Source: an uncultured Eubacteriales bacterium
GTDB lineage: Bacteria > Bacillota > Clostridia > Lachnospirales > Anaerotignaceae
Direction: 5' to 3'
Assembly: GCA_900546215.1 (NCBI GenBank)
Contig: URCD01000017.1
Span: 1-32,054 of the forward strand
Length of the DNA: 32,054 bases
Position numbers and translations under genes: made by a program. This document shows, piece after piece, positions 7,820-16,038 of this stretch. The notes under the pieces were generated by a model. It worked only from the letters and a program-made list of their open reading frames with translations, searched no databases and was not told where the DNA came from. Position 1 is the stretch's first letter. Each line of letters opens with the position of its first letter.

Positions 7820-8872
7820 ATGGAAATAGTACATGGCGGTGACATATATTCTTTTAATAGAGAAATGCTGGACTTTTCAGCCAATATTAGTCCGCTTGGT
7901 ATACCGGAAGAAATAAGGACGGCTATACAAAACTCATATCAATATGCAGATATTTACCCGGATACGCAGTACAGAGAGTTAAGAAGCGAAATTGCTGAAA
8001 TAGAACATGTACACGAAGAAAACATTATTTGCGGAAATGGAGCGGCAGAAATTATATTTAATATTGTTTTAGCAATGAAACCTAAAAAGGTACTGCTGAT
8101 TTGCCCATCATTTGCTGAGTATGAAAAAGCAGTTGATACAATAAATTGTGAAAAAGTTTATTACATGCTTGAAGAAAAAAATGATTTTAAAATGACAAGT
8201 GATTATATGGACATGATAAATGACGATATAGATATGCTTTTTATTTGCCAGCCAAATAATCCTACAGGGAACCTAACAGATGTCATATTACTGGAGAAAA
8301 TAATTAAAAGATGTGCTCAAACAAACACATTTATTGTAATAGACGAATGTTTTACCGATTTTATAAAAAATGGCAAAAGCCTTTCAACCGTTAAATTAAT
8401 AGCGGAGTATAATAACATACTAATTCTGAAGGCGTTTACAAAAATGTTTGCTATTCCTGGGATAAGACTTGGATATGGAATATGTTCAAATCAAGATGCA
8501 CTTGAAAAAATCTATTCGATACGGCAGCCATGGAATGTATCTCACACGGCTGATATGGCAGGACGAGCCGCGTGCAGAATTTATAATTTAACCGTTGATG
8601 AGACAGTTAAATATATAGAACAAGAGAAAAAATACTTATTGTCTGCCTTTGACAGACTAAAAATAAAATATTTTAAGCCGGATGCTAATTATATTTTTTT
8701 TAAAGCAAAATGCGGGCTTAAAGAAGAAATGTCCAATAAAGGAATACTTATAAGAGACTGCTCAAATTATAAAGGACTTAATAAAGGCTATTATAGGATT
8801 GCTGTAAAAAAACACTGCGAAAATATTAGGCTTATAAAGGCGTTGGAGGAATGTATATGGCAAGGCCAATAA
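7820..8872 (+). CDS. cobD: L-threonine-O-3-phosphate decarboxylase CobD
   Basis: PLP-dependent enzyme of aminotransferase fold that decarboxylates threonine phosphate to (R)-1-amino-2-propanol phosphate, the linker used by CbiB. The 350-residue protein shows VHGGDIYSF and DFSANISPLG at the N terminus, CGNGAAEIIF for cofactor phosphate binding, CQPNNPTGNL, DECFTDF, the likely PLP lysine Lys208 in LKAFTKMFAIPG, and Arg216 in GIRLGYG, which binds the substrate carboxylate in this fold. Similarity to histidinol-phosphate aminotransferase (HisC) is expected; the operon position settles the call. The start follows a GGAGG site that lies in the end of cbiB. Confidence 0.94.
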   Translation: MEIVHGGDIYSFNREMLDFSANISPLGIPEEIRTAIQNSYQYADIYPDTQYRELRSEIAEIEHVHEENIICGNGAAEIIFNIVLAMKPKKVLLICPSFAEYEKAVDTINCEKVYYMLEEKNDFKMTSDYMDMINDDIDMLFICQPNNPTGNLTDVILLEKIIKRCAQTNTFIVIDECFTDFIKNGKSLSTVKLIAEYNNILILKAFTKMFAIPGIRLGYGICSNQDALEKIYSIRQPWNVSHTADMAGRAACRIYNLTVDETVKYIEQEKKYLLSAFDRLKIKYFKPDANYIFFKAKCGLKEEMSNKGILIRDCSNYKGLNKGYYRIAVKKHCENIRLIKALEECIWQGQ

Positions 8873-10320
8873 TGATACAAGGAACAATGTCAAATGCTGG
8901 AAAAAGCCTTTTAACAGCCGCACTTTGCAGGATATTTACTCAAGACGGATATAAAACAGCTCCGTTCAAATCACAGAATATGGCTCTTAATTCTTATATA
9001 ACAATTGACGGTAAGGAAATGGGCAGAGCTCAGGTAATGCAGGCTGAAGCTGCAGGGATTGAGCCGGAGATATATATGAACCCAATACTATTAAAGCCTA
9101 CGGATAATATTGGTTCACAAATAATTGTAATGGGCAAGTCCATAGGAAATATGAGCGCAGGGGATTATTACAAAAACAAAAAGAGTTTTATTCCGTATAT
9201 TATTGAATCCTATAATAAATTATCTGAAAAACATGATATTATAGTAATAGAAGGCGCAGGAAGTCCTGCTGAGATAAATTTGAGAGAAAACGACATAGTG
9301 AATATGGGATTAGCCAAAATGGTGTCAGCTCCTGTTATTCTCGCAGGCGATATTGACCGTGGAGGGGTATTTGCACAATTGGTCGGAACAATGGAACTGC
9401 TTGAGAAAGTTGAGAGGGACATGGTTAAAGGCCTGATTATAAATAAATTCCGCGGTGATAAAAAAATACTTGAGCCGGGGCTTGATATGCTGGAAAAGCG
9501 TTGTTCCAAGCCGGTTATAGGAGTAATACCTTATATAAACTGTGATATAGATGACGAAGACAGCTTGTCAGCAAGATTTGATAAAAATGGAACAACCGGT
9601 GTAATAGATATTGCGGTTATAAAGCTTGGAAGGATATCTAATTTTACAGATTTTATGGCTCTTGAATGTATTGACGGTGTAAATGTAAGATACGTTGAAA
9701 CTGTCAGAGAATTAAATGAACCTGATATGATAATAATACCGGGAACAAAAAATACGGTTGGGGATCTTCTTATTCTTCGTGAAAACGGACTGGAAACGAG
9801 AATAAAACAGCTTGCTGACAGAGGTGTTATTGTATTTGGAATATGCGGCGGATACCAGATGTTAGGCCGGAAAATCACTGACATATCGGGAGCTGAGACA
9901 ACCGGTGAATATAACGGGATGGGTCTGATTCCAATAGAGACTTTCTTTGACAAGGAAAAAAAAGCAGCAAGAACCTCTGGAGTAATCAATAACGTTAAGG
10001 GAATACTAAACGGCCTTTCAGGTCAAACATTTAGTGGATATGAAATACATATGGGCAAAACAGAAAATGGACAAATAATTGTAAACGGAAATAAGAATGT
10101 ATATGGAACATATATACATGGTATTTTTGACAGCAAAAATGTCACAGATTCCATATTAAAGGCAATAAAAAATGAGAAGGGTATAGCTGATAATGAAATA
10201 AAAGCGATAGACATGACGGAGTATAAAAATTGTCAGTATGATATTCTTGCCGACTGTGTCAGAAAAAATATTGATATGGAAGCTGTATATAAAATACTTG
10301 AAAAGGGCGTGGGCGAATGA
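8857..10320 (+). CDS. cbiP: cobyric acid synthase CbiP (CobQ)
   Basis: Adds amide groups to side chains b, d, e and g of adenosylcobyrinate a,c-diamide with glutamine and ATP. The 487-residue protein begins MARPIMIQGTMSNAGKS, the family's P-loop, followed by SQNMALNSY, IEGAGSPAEINL and GDIDRGGVFAQ. The C-terminal triad amidotransferase domain has the nucleophile Cys330 in FGICGGYQMLG and a likely catalytic His421 in YIHGIFDS. I chose ATG 8857 over ATG 8851 because the GGAGGA site directly abuts 8851 but stands 6 bases from 8857. The start lies within the last codons of cobD, and the stop overlaps the next start (ATGA). Confidence 0.95.
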   Translation: MARPIMIQGTMSNAGKSLLTAALCRIFTQDGYKTAPFKSQNMALNSYITIDGKEMGRAQVMQAEAAGIEPEIYMNPILLKPTDNIGSQIIVMGKSIGNMSAGDYYKNKKSFIPYIIESYNKLSEKHDIIVIEGAGSPAEINLRENDIVNMGLAKMVSAPVILAGDIDRGGVFAQLVGTMELLEKVERDMVKGLIINKFRGDKKILEPGLDMLEKRCSKPVIGVIPYINCDIDDEDSLSARFDKNGTTGVIDIAVIKLGRISNFTDFMALECIDGVNVRYVETVRELNEPDMIIIPGTKNTVGDLLILRENGLETRIKQLADRGVIVFGICGGYQMLGRKITDISGAETTGEYNGMGLIPIETFFDKEKKAARTSGVINNVKGILNGLSGQTFSGYEIHMGKTENGQIIVNGNKNVYGTYIHGIFDSKNVTDSILKAIKNEKGIADNEIKAIDMTEYKNCQYDILADCVRKNIDMEAVYKILEKGVGE

Positions 10321-10841
10321 AAGGCTTGGTTCATATTTATTGCGGAGACGGAAAGGGTAAGTCAACGGCAGCCATTGGTCTGGCGATACGATGCGCCGGA
10401 TGCGGGGGACATGTACTTTACGCCAGCTTTTTGAAGGATAATAGCAGCGGAGAAAGAGCCGTTCTGAGCTGTATTGAAAATATTGAGCTAATGGAAAATC
10501 CAGACGAAGTAAAATTTTATAAATTTATGAATGAACATGAAAAGAATGCTTATAAAGATTTTTGTAAAAATAGATTTAAAATGATATGTGAAAAGGTTCA
10601 AAGCCGTATTTACGATATGCTTATACTTGATGAGATTATTCCGACTGTCAACAATGAAATATTGACTGAGATTGAGCTTGCTGAGCTTATTAATAATAGG
10701 CCGGAAAATTTGGAAATAGTTTTGACAGGAAGAAATCCATCTGACTTACTTTGCAGCAAAGCTGATTACATCACAGAGATGAAAAAAATAAAACATCCCT
10801 ATGACTTAGGAGTACAAGCCAGAAAATTTATTGAAATGTAG
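10317..10841 (+). CDS. cobA: corrinoid adenosyltransferase CobA (CobO/BtuR family)
   Basis: Transfers the 5'-deoxyadenosyl group of ATP to Co(I) corrinoids, forming the upper ligand. The 174-residue protein has the family's unusual P-loop YCGDGKGKSTAAIG (Gly10-Thr17), VLYASFLKD, the YDMLILDEI Walker-B-like strand and the end GRNPSDLLCSKADYITEMK with KHPYDLGVQARKFIE. All are normal for CobA/BtuR and exclude the unrelated PduO and EutT types. It overlaps cbiP by 4 bases and ends 8 bases before cobT. Confidence 0.94.
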   Translation: MKGLVHIYCGDGKGKSTAAIGLAIRCAGCGGHVLYASFLKDNSSGERAVLSCIENIELMENPDEVKFYKFMNEHEKNAYKDFCKNRFKMICEKVQSRIYDMLILDEIIPTVNNEILTEIELAELINNRPENLEIVLTGRNPSDLLCSKADYITEMKKIKHPYDLGVQARKFIEM

Positions 10842-10849
10842 GCGGTAAA

Positions 10850-11902
10850 ATGAATTTAGAAGAAGCGCTAAAAAATATAAAACAAATAGACAATAATGCT
10901 AGGTCAGCATCTGAAAGCCGCTGGCTTTCTGTTGTTAAACCACTATTTTCTTTAGGAAGTTTAGAAAAAGCAGTTACCCAAATTGCAGGAATAAAAGGAG
11001 AACCTTTTTTTGCCCTCAACAATAAGACTCTTGTAATAATGTGTGCTGATAATGGTGTCGTTAAGGAAGGCATATCACAATGTGGAAGTGAGATAACTTG
11101 TACAGTTGCAAAAAGCTTTATTAATAAAAAATCAAGCGTGTGCATTATGGCAGAACGTGCCGGCGTAAAAGTTCTTCCTGTTGATATTGGAATGGCTGAT
11201 GATATTGAGAACATTAAAAATATAAAACTCGCATATTCTACACAAAATATAGCGGATGGTCCAGCTATGACCAGACAACAGTGTATAGCGGCTATAGAAA
11301 ATAGTATTGACATTGTTGGTGAACTCAAAAAAAACGGCTGCGATATAATTTTAACCGGTGAAATGGGAATTGGAAATACAACAACGGCTTCAGCCGTTAC
11401 ATCGATTATGCTTGATAAAGAACCTGAGGATGTTACCGGAAAAGGTGCCGGACTGGCTGCTGAAGTCCTATTACATAAGATAGAAGTAATTAAAAAAGTA
11501 ATTTTTGTGAACAGACCGGATAAAAATGACCCAATTGATGTGATTTCAAAAGTCGGAGGATTCGATATTGCAGGTATGACAGGATTATTTATAGGGGGAG
11601 CTGTATACGGAATTCCTATAGTAATTGACGGATTTATTTCCTCTGTCGCCGCCCTATCAGCTGTAAGGCTTGATAAGAGGGTTAAGAATTTTATACTTCC
11701 TTCGCATGTTTCCAACGAGCCTGCTGGTAAAATGCTGCTTGATGAGCTCGGTTTAAAAGCATTTATAAACTGTGGAATGTTTCTTGGTGAAGGAAGCGGT
11801 GCTGTTGCTTTAATGCCTCTTTTGGATATGGCTGTTGATGTATACAGTAAGCTTGGAACCTTTGATAAATGGGAACATGACTCATATAAAGTACTAAGGT
11901 GA
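10850..11902 (+). CDS. cobT: nicotinate-nucleotide-dimethylbenzimidazole phosphoribosyltransferase CobT
   Basis: Moves phosphoribose from nicotinate mononucleotide to a lower-ligand base such as 5,6-dimethylbenzimidazole, giving alpha-ribazole phosphate. The 350-residue chain has the expected segments: CADNGVVKEGISQCG, GMADD, LTGEMGIGNTTTASAV, TGKGAGL, GGFDIAGMTG and the end GMFLGEGSGAVALMPLL, with the likely catalytic base Glu314. No bza genes for dimethylbenzimidazole synthesis are visible in the window, so the base used cannot be read from here. The stop overlaps a GTG of cobC. A long open frame runs antisense to this gene but has no features of its own. Confidence 0.95.
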   Translation: MNLEEALKNIKQIDNNARSASESRWLSVVKPLFSLGSLEKAVTQIAGIKGEPFFALNNKTLVIMCADNGVVKEGISQCGSEITCTVAKSFINKKSSVCIMAERAGVKVLPVDIGMADDIENIKNIKLAYSTQNIADGPAMTRQQCIAAIENSIDIVGELKKNGCDIILTGEMGIGNTTTASAVTSIMLDKEPEDVTGKGAGLAAEVLLHKIEVIKKVIFVNRPDKNDPIDVISKVGGFDIAGMTGLFIGGAVYGIPIVIDGFISSVAALSAVRLDKRVKNFILPSHVSNEPAGKMLLDELGLKAFINCGMFLGEGSGAVALMPLLDMAVDVYSKLGTFDKWEHDSYKVLR

Positions 11903-11907
11903 TTTAT

Positions 11908-12432
11908 ATGGAAATTATTTTAATACGCCACGGAAAAACCAAAGGAAATTTAGAAAAAAGATATATAGGTATAACGGACGAACCTTTGACAGACGAAGGA
12001 GCCCATGAGCTGAAGCAAATTAAATATCCAGATGCAGATATAATTATTTCAAGCCCAATGTTAAGGTGCGTTCAGACCGCCGAAATAATATATGGGAAAT
12101 GCGATTATGTCATTGATGGCCTTAAAGAATGCGACTTTGGCTTATTTGAAAATAAAAGCTTTGAGGAATTGAAAGATAATAAGTATTATCAAAAATGGAT
12201 TGACAGCGGAGGGAAATTACAATTTCCAAATGGAGAGAGTATGAACAGTTTTTCTAAACGCTGTATAAACGCATTTGACTATTTAGTCAGAAAATTTGAT
12301 AAGGCAGACAGAATGGCTTTTATTGTTCATGGCGGTACAATTATGGCAATAGCAAAAAAATATCTCGGCGGGGATTTTTATGATTACCATTTAAAAAATG
12401 GAGAATATATGGTACTATCTCTTTATAAATAA
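11908..12432 (+). CDS. cobC: alpha-ribazole phosphatase CobC (histidine phosphatase family)
   Basis: A 174-residue phosphoglycerate-mutase-like phosphatase, expected to remove the phosphate from alpha-ribazole 5'-phosphate or from cobalamin 5'-phosphate. It starts MEIILIRHGKTKGN with the catalytic RHG triad (His8), has SSPMLRCVQTAEII, ECDFGLFENKSFEEL and the second catalytic histidine in VHGGTIMAIA (His141). The family is broad, so the specific role rests on the position right after cobT at the end of the cob cluster. I prefer ATG 11908, which an AAGGTGA site precedes at normal spacing; a GTG at 11899 overlapping the cobT stop is possible and would add three residues. Confidence 0.87.
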   Translation: MEIILIRHGKTKGNLEKRYIGITDEPLTDEGAHELKQIKYPDADIIISSPMLRCVQTAEIIYGKCDYVIDGLKECDFGLFENKSFEELKDNKYYQKWIDSGGKLQFPNGESMNSFSKRCINAFDYLVRKFDKADRMAFIVHGGTIMAIAKKYLGGDFYDYHLKNGEYMVLSLYK

Positions 12433-12450
12433 AAATTAGGAGAGAATGAC

Positions 12451-12993
12451 GTGGAAAATTTGATTATAAGAAAAGCTGTAGAGACGGATATTGATTCAGT
12501 GGAAAAAATTTATGAGGCTGTGCTTGACAATGAGGAGCAAACGGGTAAAGTATATACAAATTGGAAAAAGGGTCTCTATCCGACTAGAACTGATGCGGAG
12601 AATGCGATGGCTGCGGGGACATTATATGTAGGTGAAGCAGACGGAAAGGTTATTGCCTGTGTCAATTTAAATCATATACAGCCGCCTGAATATTCAAAGA
12701 TAAACTGGTCTACTGAAGCAGAAGGAGACGAAGTTTTAGTCATCCATACTTTATGTATACCGCCGCAATACGCAGGTATGAAAATTGGACAGAAATTTGT
12801 CAGCTTTACCGACAGACTGGCTGCTGAGCTTGGCTGTAAGACAATTAGACTGGATACATATGAGGGTAATATACCGGCTGCTTCCTTATACAAAAGACAG
12901 GGATACACATATGTAGGCAGTGCGGAATTTAACTTTCAAAATGTAATAATGGAAACGCTTATTTGTTTTGATAAGATGGTCGGAGGTAACTGA
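12451..12993 (+). CDS. GNAT family N-acetyltransferase
   Basis: A 180-residue GCN5-related acetyltransferase. Visible marks are LIIRKAVETDIDSVEKIY at the N terminus, VLVIHTLCIPPQYAGMKIG at about 93-112 (the acetyl-CoA pyrophosphate-binding region), LGCKTIRLDTYEGNIPAASL and LYKRQGYTYVG near the end. The substrate cannot be read from sequence. The start is GTG after an AGGAG site. It follows cobC by 18 bases with no terminator between, so it is probably transcribed with the cobalamin genes, but a functional link is unproven. Similar acetyltransferases act on small molecules or peptides. Confidence 0.85.
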   Translation: MENLIIRKAVETDIDSVEKIYEAVLDNEEQTGKVYTNWKKGLYPTRTDAENAMAAGTLYVGEADGKVIACVNLNHIQPPEYSKINWSTEAEGDEVLVIHTLCIPPQYAGMKIGQKFVSFTDRLAAELGCKTIRLDTYEGNIPAASLYKRQGYTYVGSAEFNFQNVIMETLICFDKMVGGN

Positions 12994-12995
12994 AT

Positions 12996-13592
12996 TTGCT
13001 CAAAGAAACTGCCGAAGGAATAATAAGCAGAATAGGAACGCTTGAAGCTCCAATATTTTTTAAAAATAAGTATGCAGCTTCATTTGAAATTGGCGACAGT
13101 AAAATAGAAATATATGATGAAAATATGAATGTAAGGGATGAGTATGTAAATAAAGCTCTATTCAGAGCCAATGAAATATGCTCATACTTTAATTTTGATA
13201 TTTTGATAATCAGATTGTGTTATTCTGAAAAGGATATACAGCTAATACAAAATATAATAGGAAGTGCGGCAGAGGAAACTTTTTCAGAAATTGTATTGAG
13301 TGAGGATAGCGAAGAATATAGGAGAGTTTCTCTTTACTGGAACGCGAAAGAAATAAACTTGGACAGGCTGTTTAGAGAAATTATTAAGACCGACATTGGA
13401 GGGTACAGTATTTTATCGTCCTCAGTTTTTTTATTGGACAGTAAAAAGAGCTGTGTCTGTCATTTATACGATGACAGAGGAATTGATATTATAGCTTCTT
13501 CAAAGGAGACTATATATCCTATATATAAAAACTACGAAAATTGGCTTATAGACCGAGAGAAAACAGATGAACTTTTTATGGGGGATAAATAA
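12996..13592 (+). CDS. uncharacterised protein, DUF3885-like
   Basis: A 198-residue soluble protein without signal peptide or membrane segments. The C-terminal part, CHLYDDRGIDIIASSKETIY followed by PIYKNYENWLIDREKTDELF, resembles the end of DUF3885 proteins, which have a comparable YDDRG..., YxxYNxWLLDYDR pattern; this is recollection of the family, not a search result. The function of that family is unknown. The start is TTG after a GGAGGT site, two bases past the GNAT stop, and the stop directly precedes the nucleoside hydrolase start, so it is part of the same operon. Confidence 0.65.
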   Translation: MLKETAEGIISRIGTLEAPIFFKNKYAASFEIGDSKIEIYDENMNVRDEYVNKALFRANEICSYFNFDILIIRLCYSEKDIQLIQNIIGSAAEETFSEIVLSEDSEEYRRVSLYWNAKEINLDRLFREIIKTDIGGYSILSSSVFLLDSKKSCVCHLYDDRGIDIIASSKETIYPIYKNYENWLIDREKTDELFMGDK

Positions 13593-14552
13593 ATGTCTAA
13601 AAAAGTTATATTAGATGTGGATACAGGCTCTGACGATGCAGTTGCTATAATGGCGGCACTGTTATCGGAACAACTTGATGTCATTGGCATATGCTGTGTA
13701 TGGGGTAATCTCGATGTAGATGACACTACGGAAAATACACTTCGCCTTGTTTCAGCATTGGATAAAGATATACCTGTTTATAAGGGTGCAGCAACTGCCA
13801 TAGCGAAATATCTGGAAAGAGCTGTTAAAGAGGAGCTTAAACCCGTTATAAAAAATGGCAAAGAGGTAAGGATTCATTATAAAAGACTTGAGGGGCTTGA
13901 ACAGGCAACGAACAAAAAGGCTGAAGAAATGGACGCAGTATCTTTTTATATAAACTGTCTTAAAAATACCGATGAAAAGATTACACTTATTACTGTTGGG
14001 CCAATGACTAATTTGGGCTTAGCCCTCTCTGCTGTGCCATCAATAGCAGAGAACATAGAAGAAATAATCATTATGGGCGGAACTGACAGACTTGGCAATG
14101 TATCTGAATGTGCTGAGGCAAATATATGGCATGACCCGGAAGCGGCCCAGATTGCTCTAAATTCAGGCGTTCCTATTACTTTTATATCCCTTGACGCCAC
14201 ACATTCAGCAGCTCTTACGCTGGAAGATGCAAAACAGCTTAGTGCTTTGAATACCTTTGCAGGAAAGTTTACTGCAAGAATTATAGAACAAAGAACTGAG
14301 TTTGACAGTGCAATGGAGAATAAGAAATTAGACAGAACTCCTGTTCATGATTCTCTTGCCGTTTGCGCAGCAATTGATAAAACTGTTATAACGGAATATA
14401 TTGACTGTAATGTACGTATAGCCCTTTCAGGAATTGCTGAGGGCAGGACAATAATAGACCGTAGGTCTCCTGCCGCAAAGCCAAACTGCAGGTTTGCGAT
14501 AAAGGCATCACACGATAAATATATGGAGATGCTGGAAAAATATTTTTCATGA
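13593..14552 (+). CDS. nucleoside hydrolase (inosine-uridine preferring family)
   Basis: Cleaves the N-glycosidic bond of ribonucleosides to base and ribose. The 319-residue protein has the Ca2+-binding signature ILDVDTGSDDAVAI (Asp8, Asp10, Asp14, Asp15), GICCVWGN, LITVGPMTNLGLAL, IIMGGTDRLGNVSECAEANI and the active-site histidine region TPVHDSLAV (His252). Members act on purine, pyrimidine or nicotinamide ribosides, and the specificity cannot be decided here. It starts after GGGGAT immediately at the end of the DUF3885-like gene. Its position downstream of cobT/cobC leaves open a role in ribazole or nicotinate riboside metabolism, but nucleoside salvage is the simpler reading. Confidence 0.92.
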   Translation: MSKKVILDVDTGSDDAVAIMAALLSEQLDVIGICCVWGNLDVDDTTENTLRLVSALDKDIPVYKGAATAIAKYLERAVKEELKPVIKNGKEVRIHYKRLEGLEQATNKKAEEMDAVSFYINCLKNTDEKITLITVGPMTNLGLALSAVPSIAENIEEIIIMGGTDRLGNVSECAEANIWHDPEAAQIALNSGVPITFISLDATHSAALTLEDAKQLSALNTFAGKFTARIIEQRTEFDSAMENKKLDRTPVHDSLAVCAAIDKTVITEYIDCNVRIALSGIAEGRTIIDRRSPAAKPNCRFAIKASHDKYMEMLEKYFS

Positions 14553-14572
14553 TATTATTCGGAGGAATTAAT

Positions 14573-15031
14573 ATGGCCGTTAGACAGCTTAGATTTAATA
14601 AGGACGAGATTTTAAGAAAAAAGTGTAAAGATGTAGCCGATGTAAACGATAAGGTGCGCCAGCTTCTAGATGATATGATGGATACGCTTCATGCAAGTGA
14701 TAACGGGGCGGCCTTGGCAGCCAATCAGGTTGGACTTCTTAGGCGTTTAGTTGTTGTTGACTATGAAGGACATTATCTAAAATTAGTTAATCCGTTAATA
14801 ATTGAAGAAGCCGGTGAGCAGGAATGTATTGAGGGATGTCTGAGCTTTCCTGGGATATTTGGTAAAACAAAGCGTCCAAAGAAAATAAAAGTCGAAGCTT
14901 TGAATGAGAATGGACAAAAGATAACTCTTCAATTCGAAGGAGAGATGGCAAAATGCCTATGTCATGAAATAGACCATCTTGATGGAGTTGTTTTTATTGA
15001 TAAAGTTACTGATTTCTTAGATTTGGAATAA
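14573..15031 (+). CDS. def: peptide deformylase Def
   Basis: Metalloenzyme removing the formyl group from the N-terminal methionine of new proteins. The 152-residue protein carries the three family motifs: GAALAANQVGL (from Gly45; Gly at the third place is Ala here), EGCLSFPG (Cys89 as metal ligand) and CHEIDHLDGVVF, the HExxH zinc/iron site (His131, Glu132, His135). The ATG at 14573 follows a GGAGG site at normal spacing; the in-frame ATG at 14549 overlaps the nucleoside hydrolase stop but lacks a good site and adds a tail not typical of the family. It is the last gene of its operon, ending at a strong terminator. Confidence 0.95.
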   Translation: MAVRQLRFNKDEILRKKCKDVADVNDKVRQLLDDMMDTLHASDNGAALAANQVGLLRRLVVVDYEGHYLKLVNPLIIEEAGEQECIEGCLSFPGIFGKTKRPKKIKVEALNENGQKITLQFEGEMAKCLCHEIDHLDGVVFIDKVTDFLDLE

Positions 15032-15063
15032 GAACAGCCGCGGATTAATCCGCGGCTGTTCTT
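15030..15063. terminator. bidirectional terminator, perfect 34-base palindrome
   Basis: A perfect inverted repeat: the left arm AAGAACAGCCGCGG runs into a self-complementary ATTAAT centre and the right arm CCGCGGCTGTTCTT, followed by TTAATTTT. It lies exactly between the convergent def and membrane-protein genes. Its left edge includes the last two bases of the def stop codon, and its right edge includes the first base of the opposing stop codon. Confidence 0.9.
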
Positions 15064-15914
15064 TAATTTTTCTTTTCAGATGAATTTTCTATCTGCTTTA
15101 AATAGTCGTTATCATCATTTTTAGGGCTTGGTATAAAGTTAGGTGCAAATTTCCCTTTTCCTTTATATTTAGTATAGAAATATCCAATTATTGAAAATAC
15201 AACAGCTCCAATAAAGTTAACAAATAAATCTTTCATAGTGTCTATCAACCCTATGTCAAGATATCCGTTAATACCAAGATCCTGACCGTTTACAACGGTT
15301 GAGGTTATACCCCTAATATGATATGGTGAATTAACAAAATCAGGGTTTAGCATTACGGAATTTATTGAGTGTATAACTGTATCTTTCTGCATGTCGGTTG
15401 CAAAATTCATGTCCATAAAAAACTCAAAAAACTCCCAAAGTACACCTATAGTCATTGAAAAGCAAAAAGCCACAATAGCTACAAAAAACGGTGATAGATT
15501 AAATGAAAGCCTGTTATCCTCATTTAATAGATTAACAAGAGAAAATCCAATTGCAGCGGCTAAAAAGCCGTTCATAGTATGAAGCATAGTATCCCAGTTA
15601 GGTATTTTTATATAAAATTCGTTAACCTCTCCAAGAATTTCAGCAGCAAATATAAAAATAAGTATTATAACCTCCAGAGCATTGGGCAGCTCTATTCTAA
15701 ATCTTACCTGTATAAAGCTTGGCACAATGAGAAGCACCAATGTAAGAGCGCAGAAAAAAACGTTTTCATAATTGCCTATAAATGCCTGGCGGATAAGGAC
15801 TGCTATTACAATGGCTCTTAAAATTATGTATACAAGAAATGAACTTCTATGCTCACGCCTCTCCATGTCCATTGCCTTTTTAAAATTTTTATTCCTGTCT
15901 TTTTTGGTGTTCAT
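15063..15914 (-). CDS. multi-pass membrane protein, DUF2238/YjdF-like
   Basis: A 283-residue integral membrane protein with about six to seven hydrophobic segments between residues 25 and 250, a charged N terminus (MNTKKDRNKNFKKAMD) and a charged tail. The patterns WDTMLHTMNGFLAAAIGF, GVLWEFFEFFMD and DTMKDLFVNFIGAVVFSIIG resemble the DUF2238/YjdF group, which shares WDxxLHxxxG, WE(F)xE and DTxxDxxxNxxGA with VanZ-like proteins; assignment is by recollection of the pattern. Function is unknown. An AAGGAG site precedes the start. It is a single minus-strand gene convergent with def and divergent from the patatin gene. Confidence 0.7.
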   Translation of the reverse strand: MNTKKDRNKNFKKAMDMERREHRSSFLVYIILRAIVIAVLIRQAFIGNYENVFFCALTLVLLIVPSFIQVRFRIELPNALEVIILIFIFAAEILGEVNEFYIKIPNWDTMLHTMNGFLAAAIGFSLVNLLNEDNRLSFNLSPFFVAIVAFCFSMTIGVLWEFFEFFMDMNFATDMQKDTVIHSINSVMLNPDFVNSPYHIRGITSTVVNGQDLGINGYLDIGLIDTMKDLFVNFIGAVVFSIIGYFYTKYKGKGKFAPNFIPSPKNDDNDYLKQIENSSEKKN

Positions 15915-15939
15915 GAATACTTCTCCTTAACTGGTTCTA

Positions 15940-15968
15940 TTGAAAAAATGCCTTTTATGTGGTAATCT
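15940..15968 (+). promoter_or_regulatory. candidate sigma-A promoter for the patatin-like operon
   Basis: TTGAAA at 15940-15945, a 17-base spacer and TAATCT at 15963-15968, about 70 bases before the start codon of the patatin-like gene. A short inverted repeat ATAGCA...TGCTAT follows in the leader. The match is fair rather than perfect. Confidence 0.45.
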
Positions 15969-16038
15969 AATACTTAATACGATAGCACAATAAATTGCTA
16001 TAGGCAAATTAAAAAGTGATGAAAAGAGGTCACACCAG

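Noticed and set aside
9531..9989. 152-codon minus-strand frame inside cbiP
   Set aside because: Shadow of cbiP, without start site, promoter or recognisable sequence.
10828..11715. 295-codon open frame on the minus strand opposite cobT
   Set aside because: Exactly antisense to an unmistakable cobT with conserved motifs throughout; the translation shows no family features and no ribosome binding site. It follows from codon composition.
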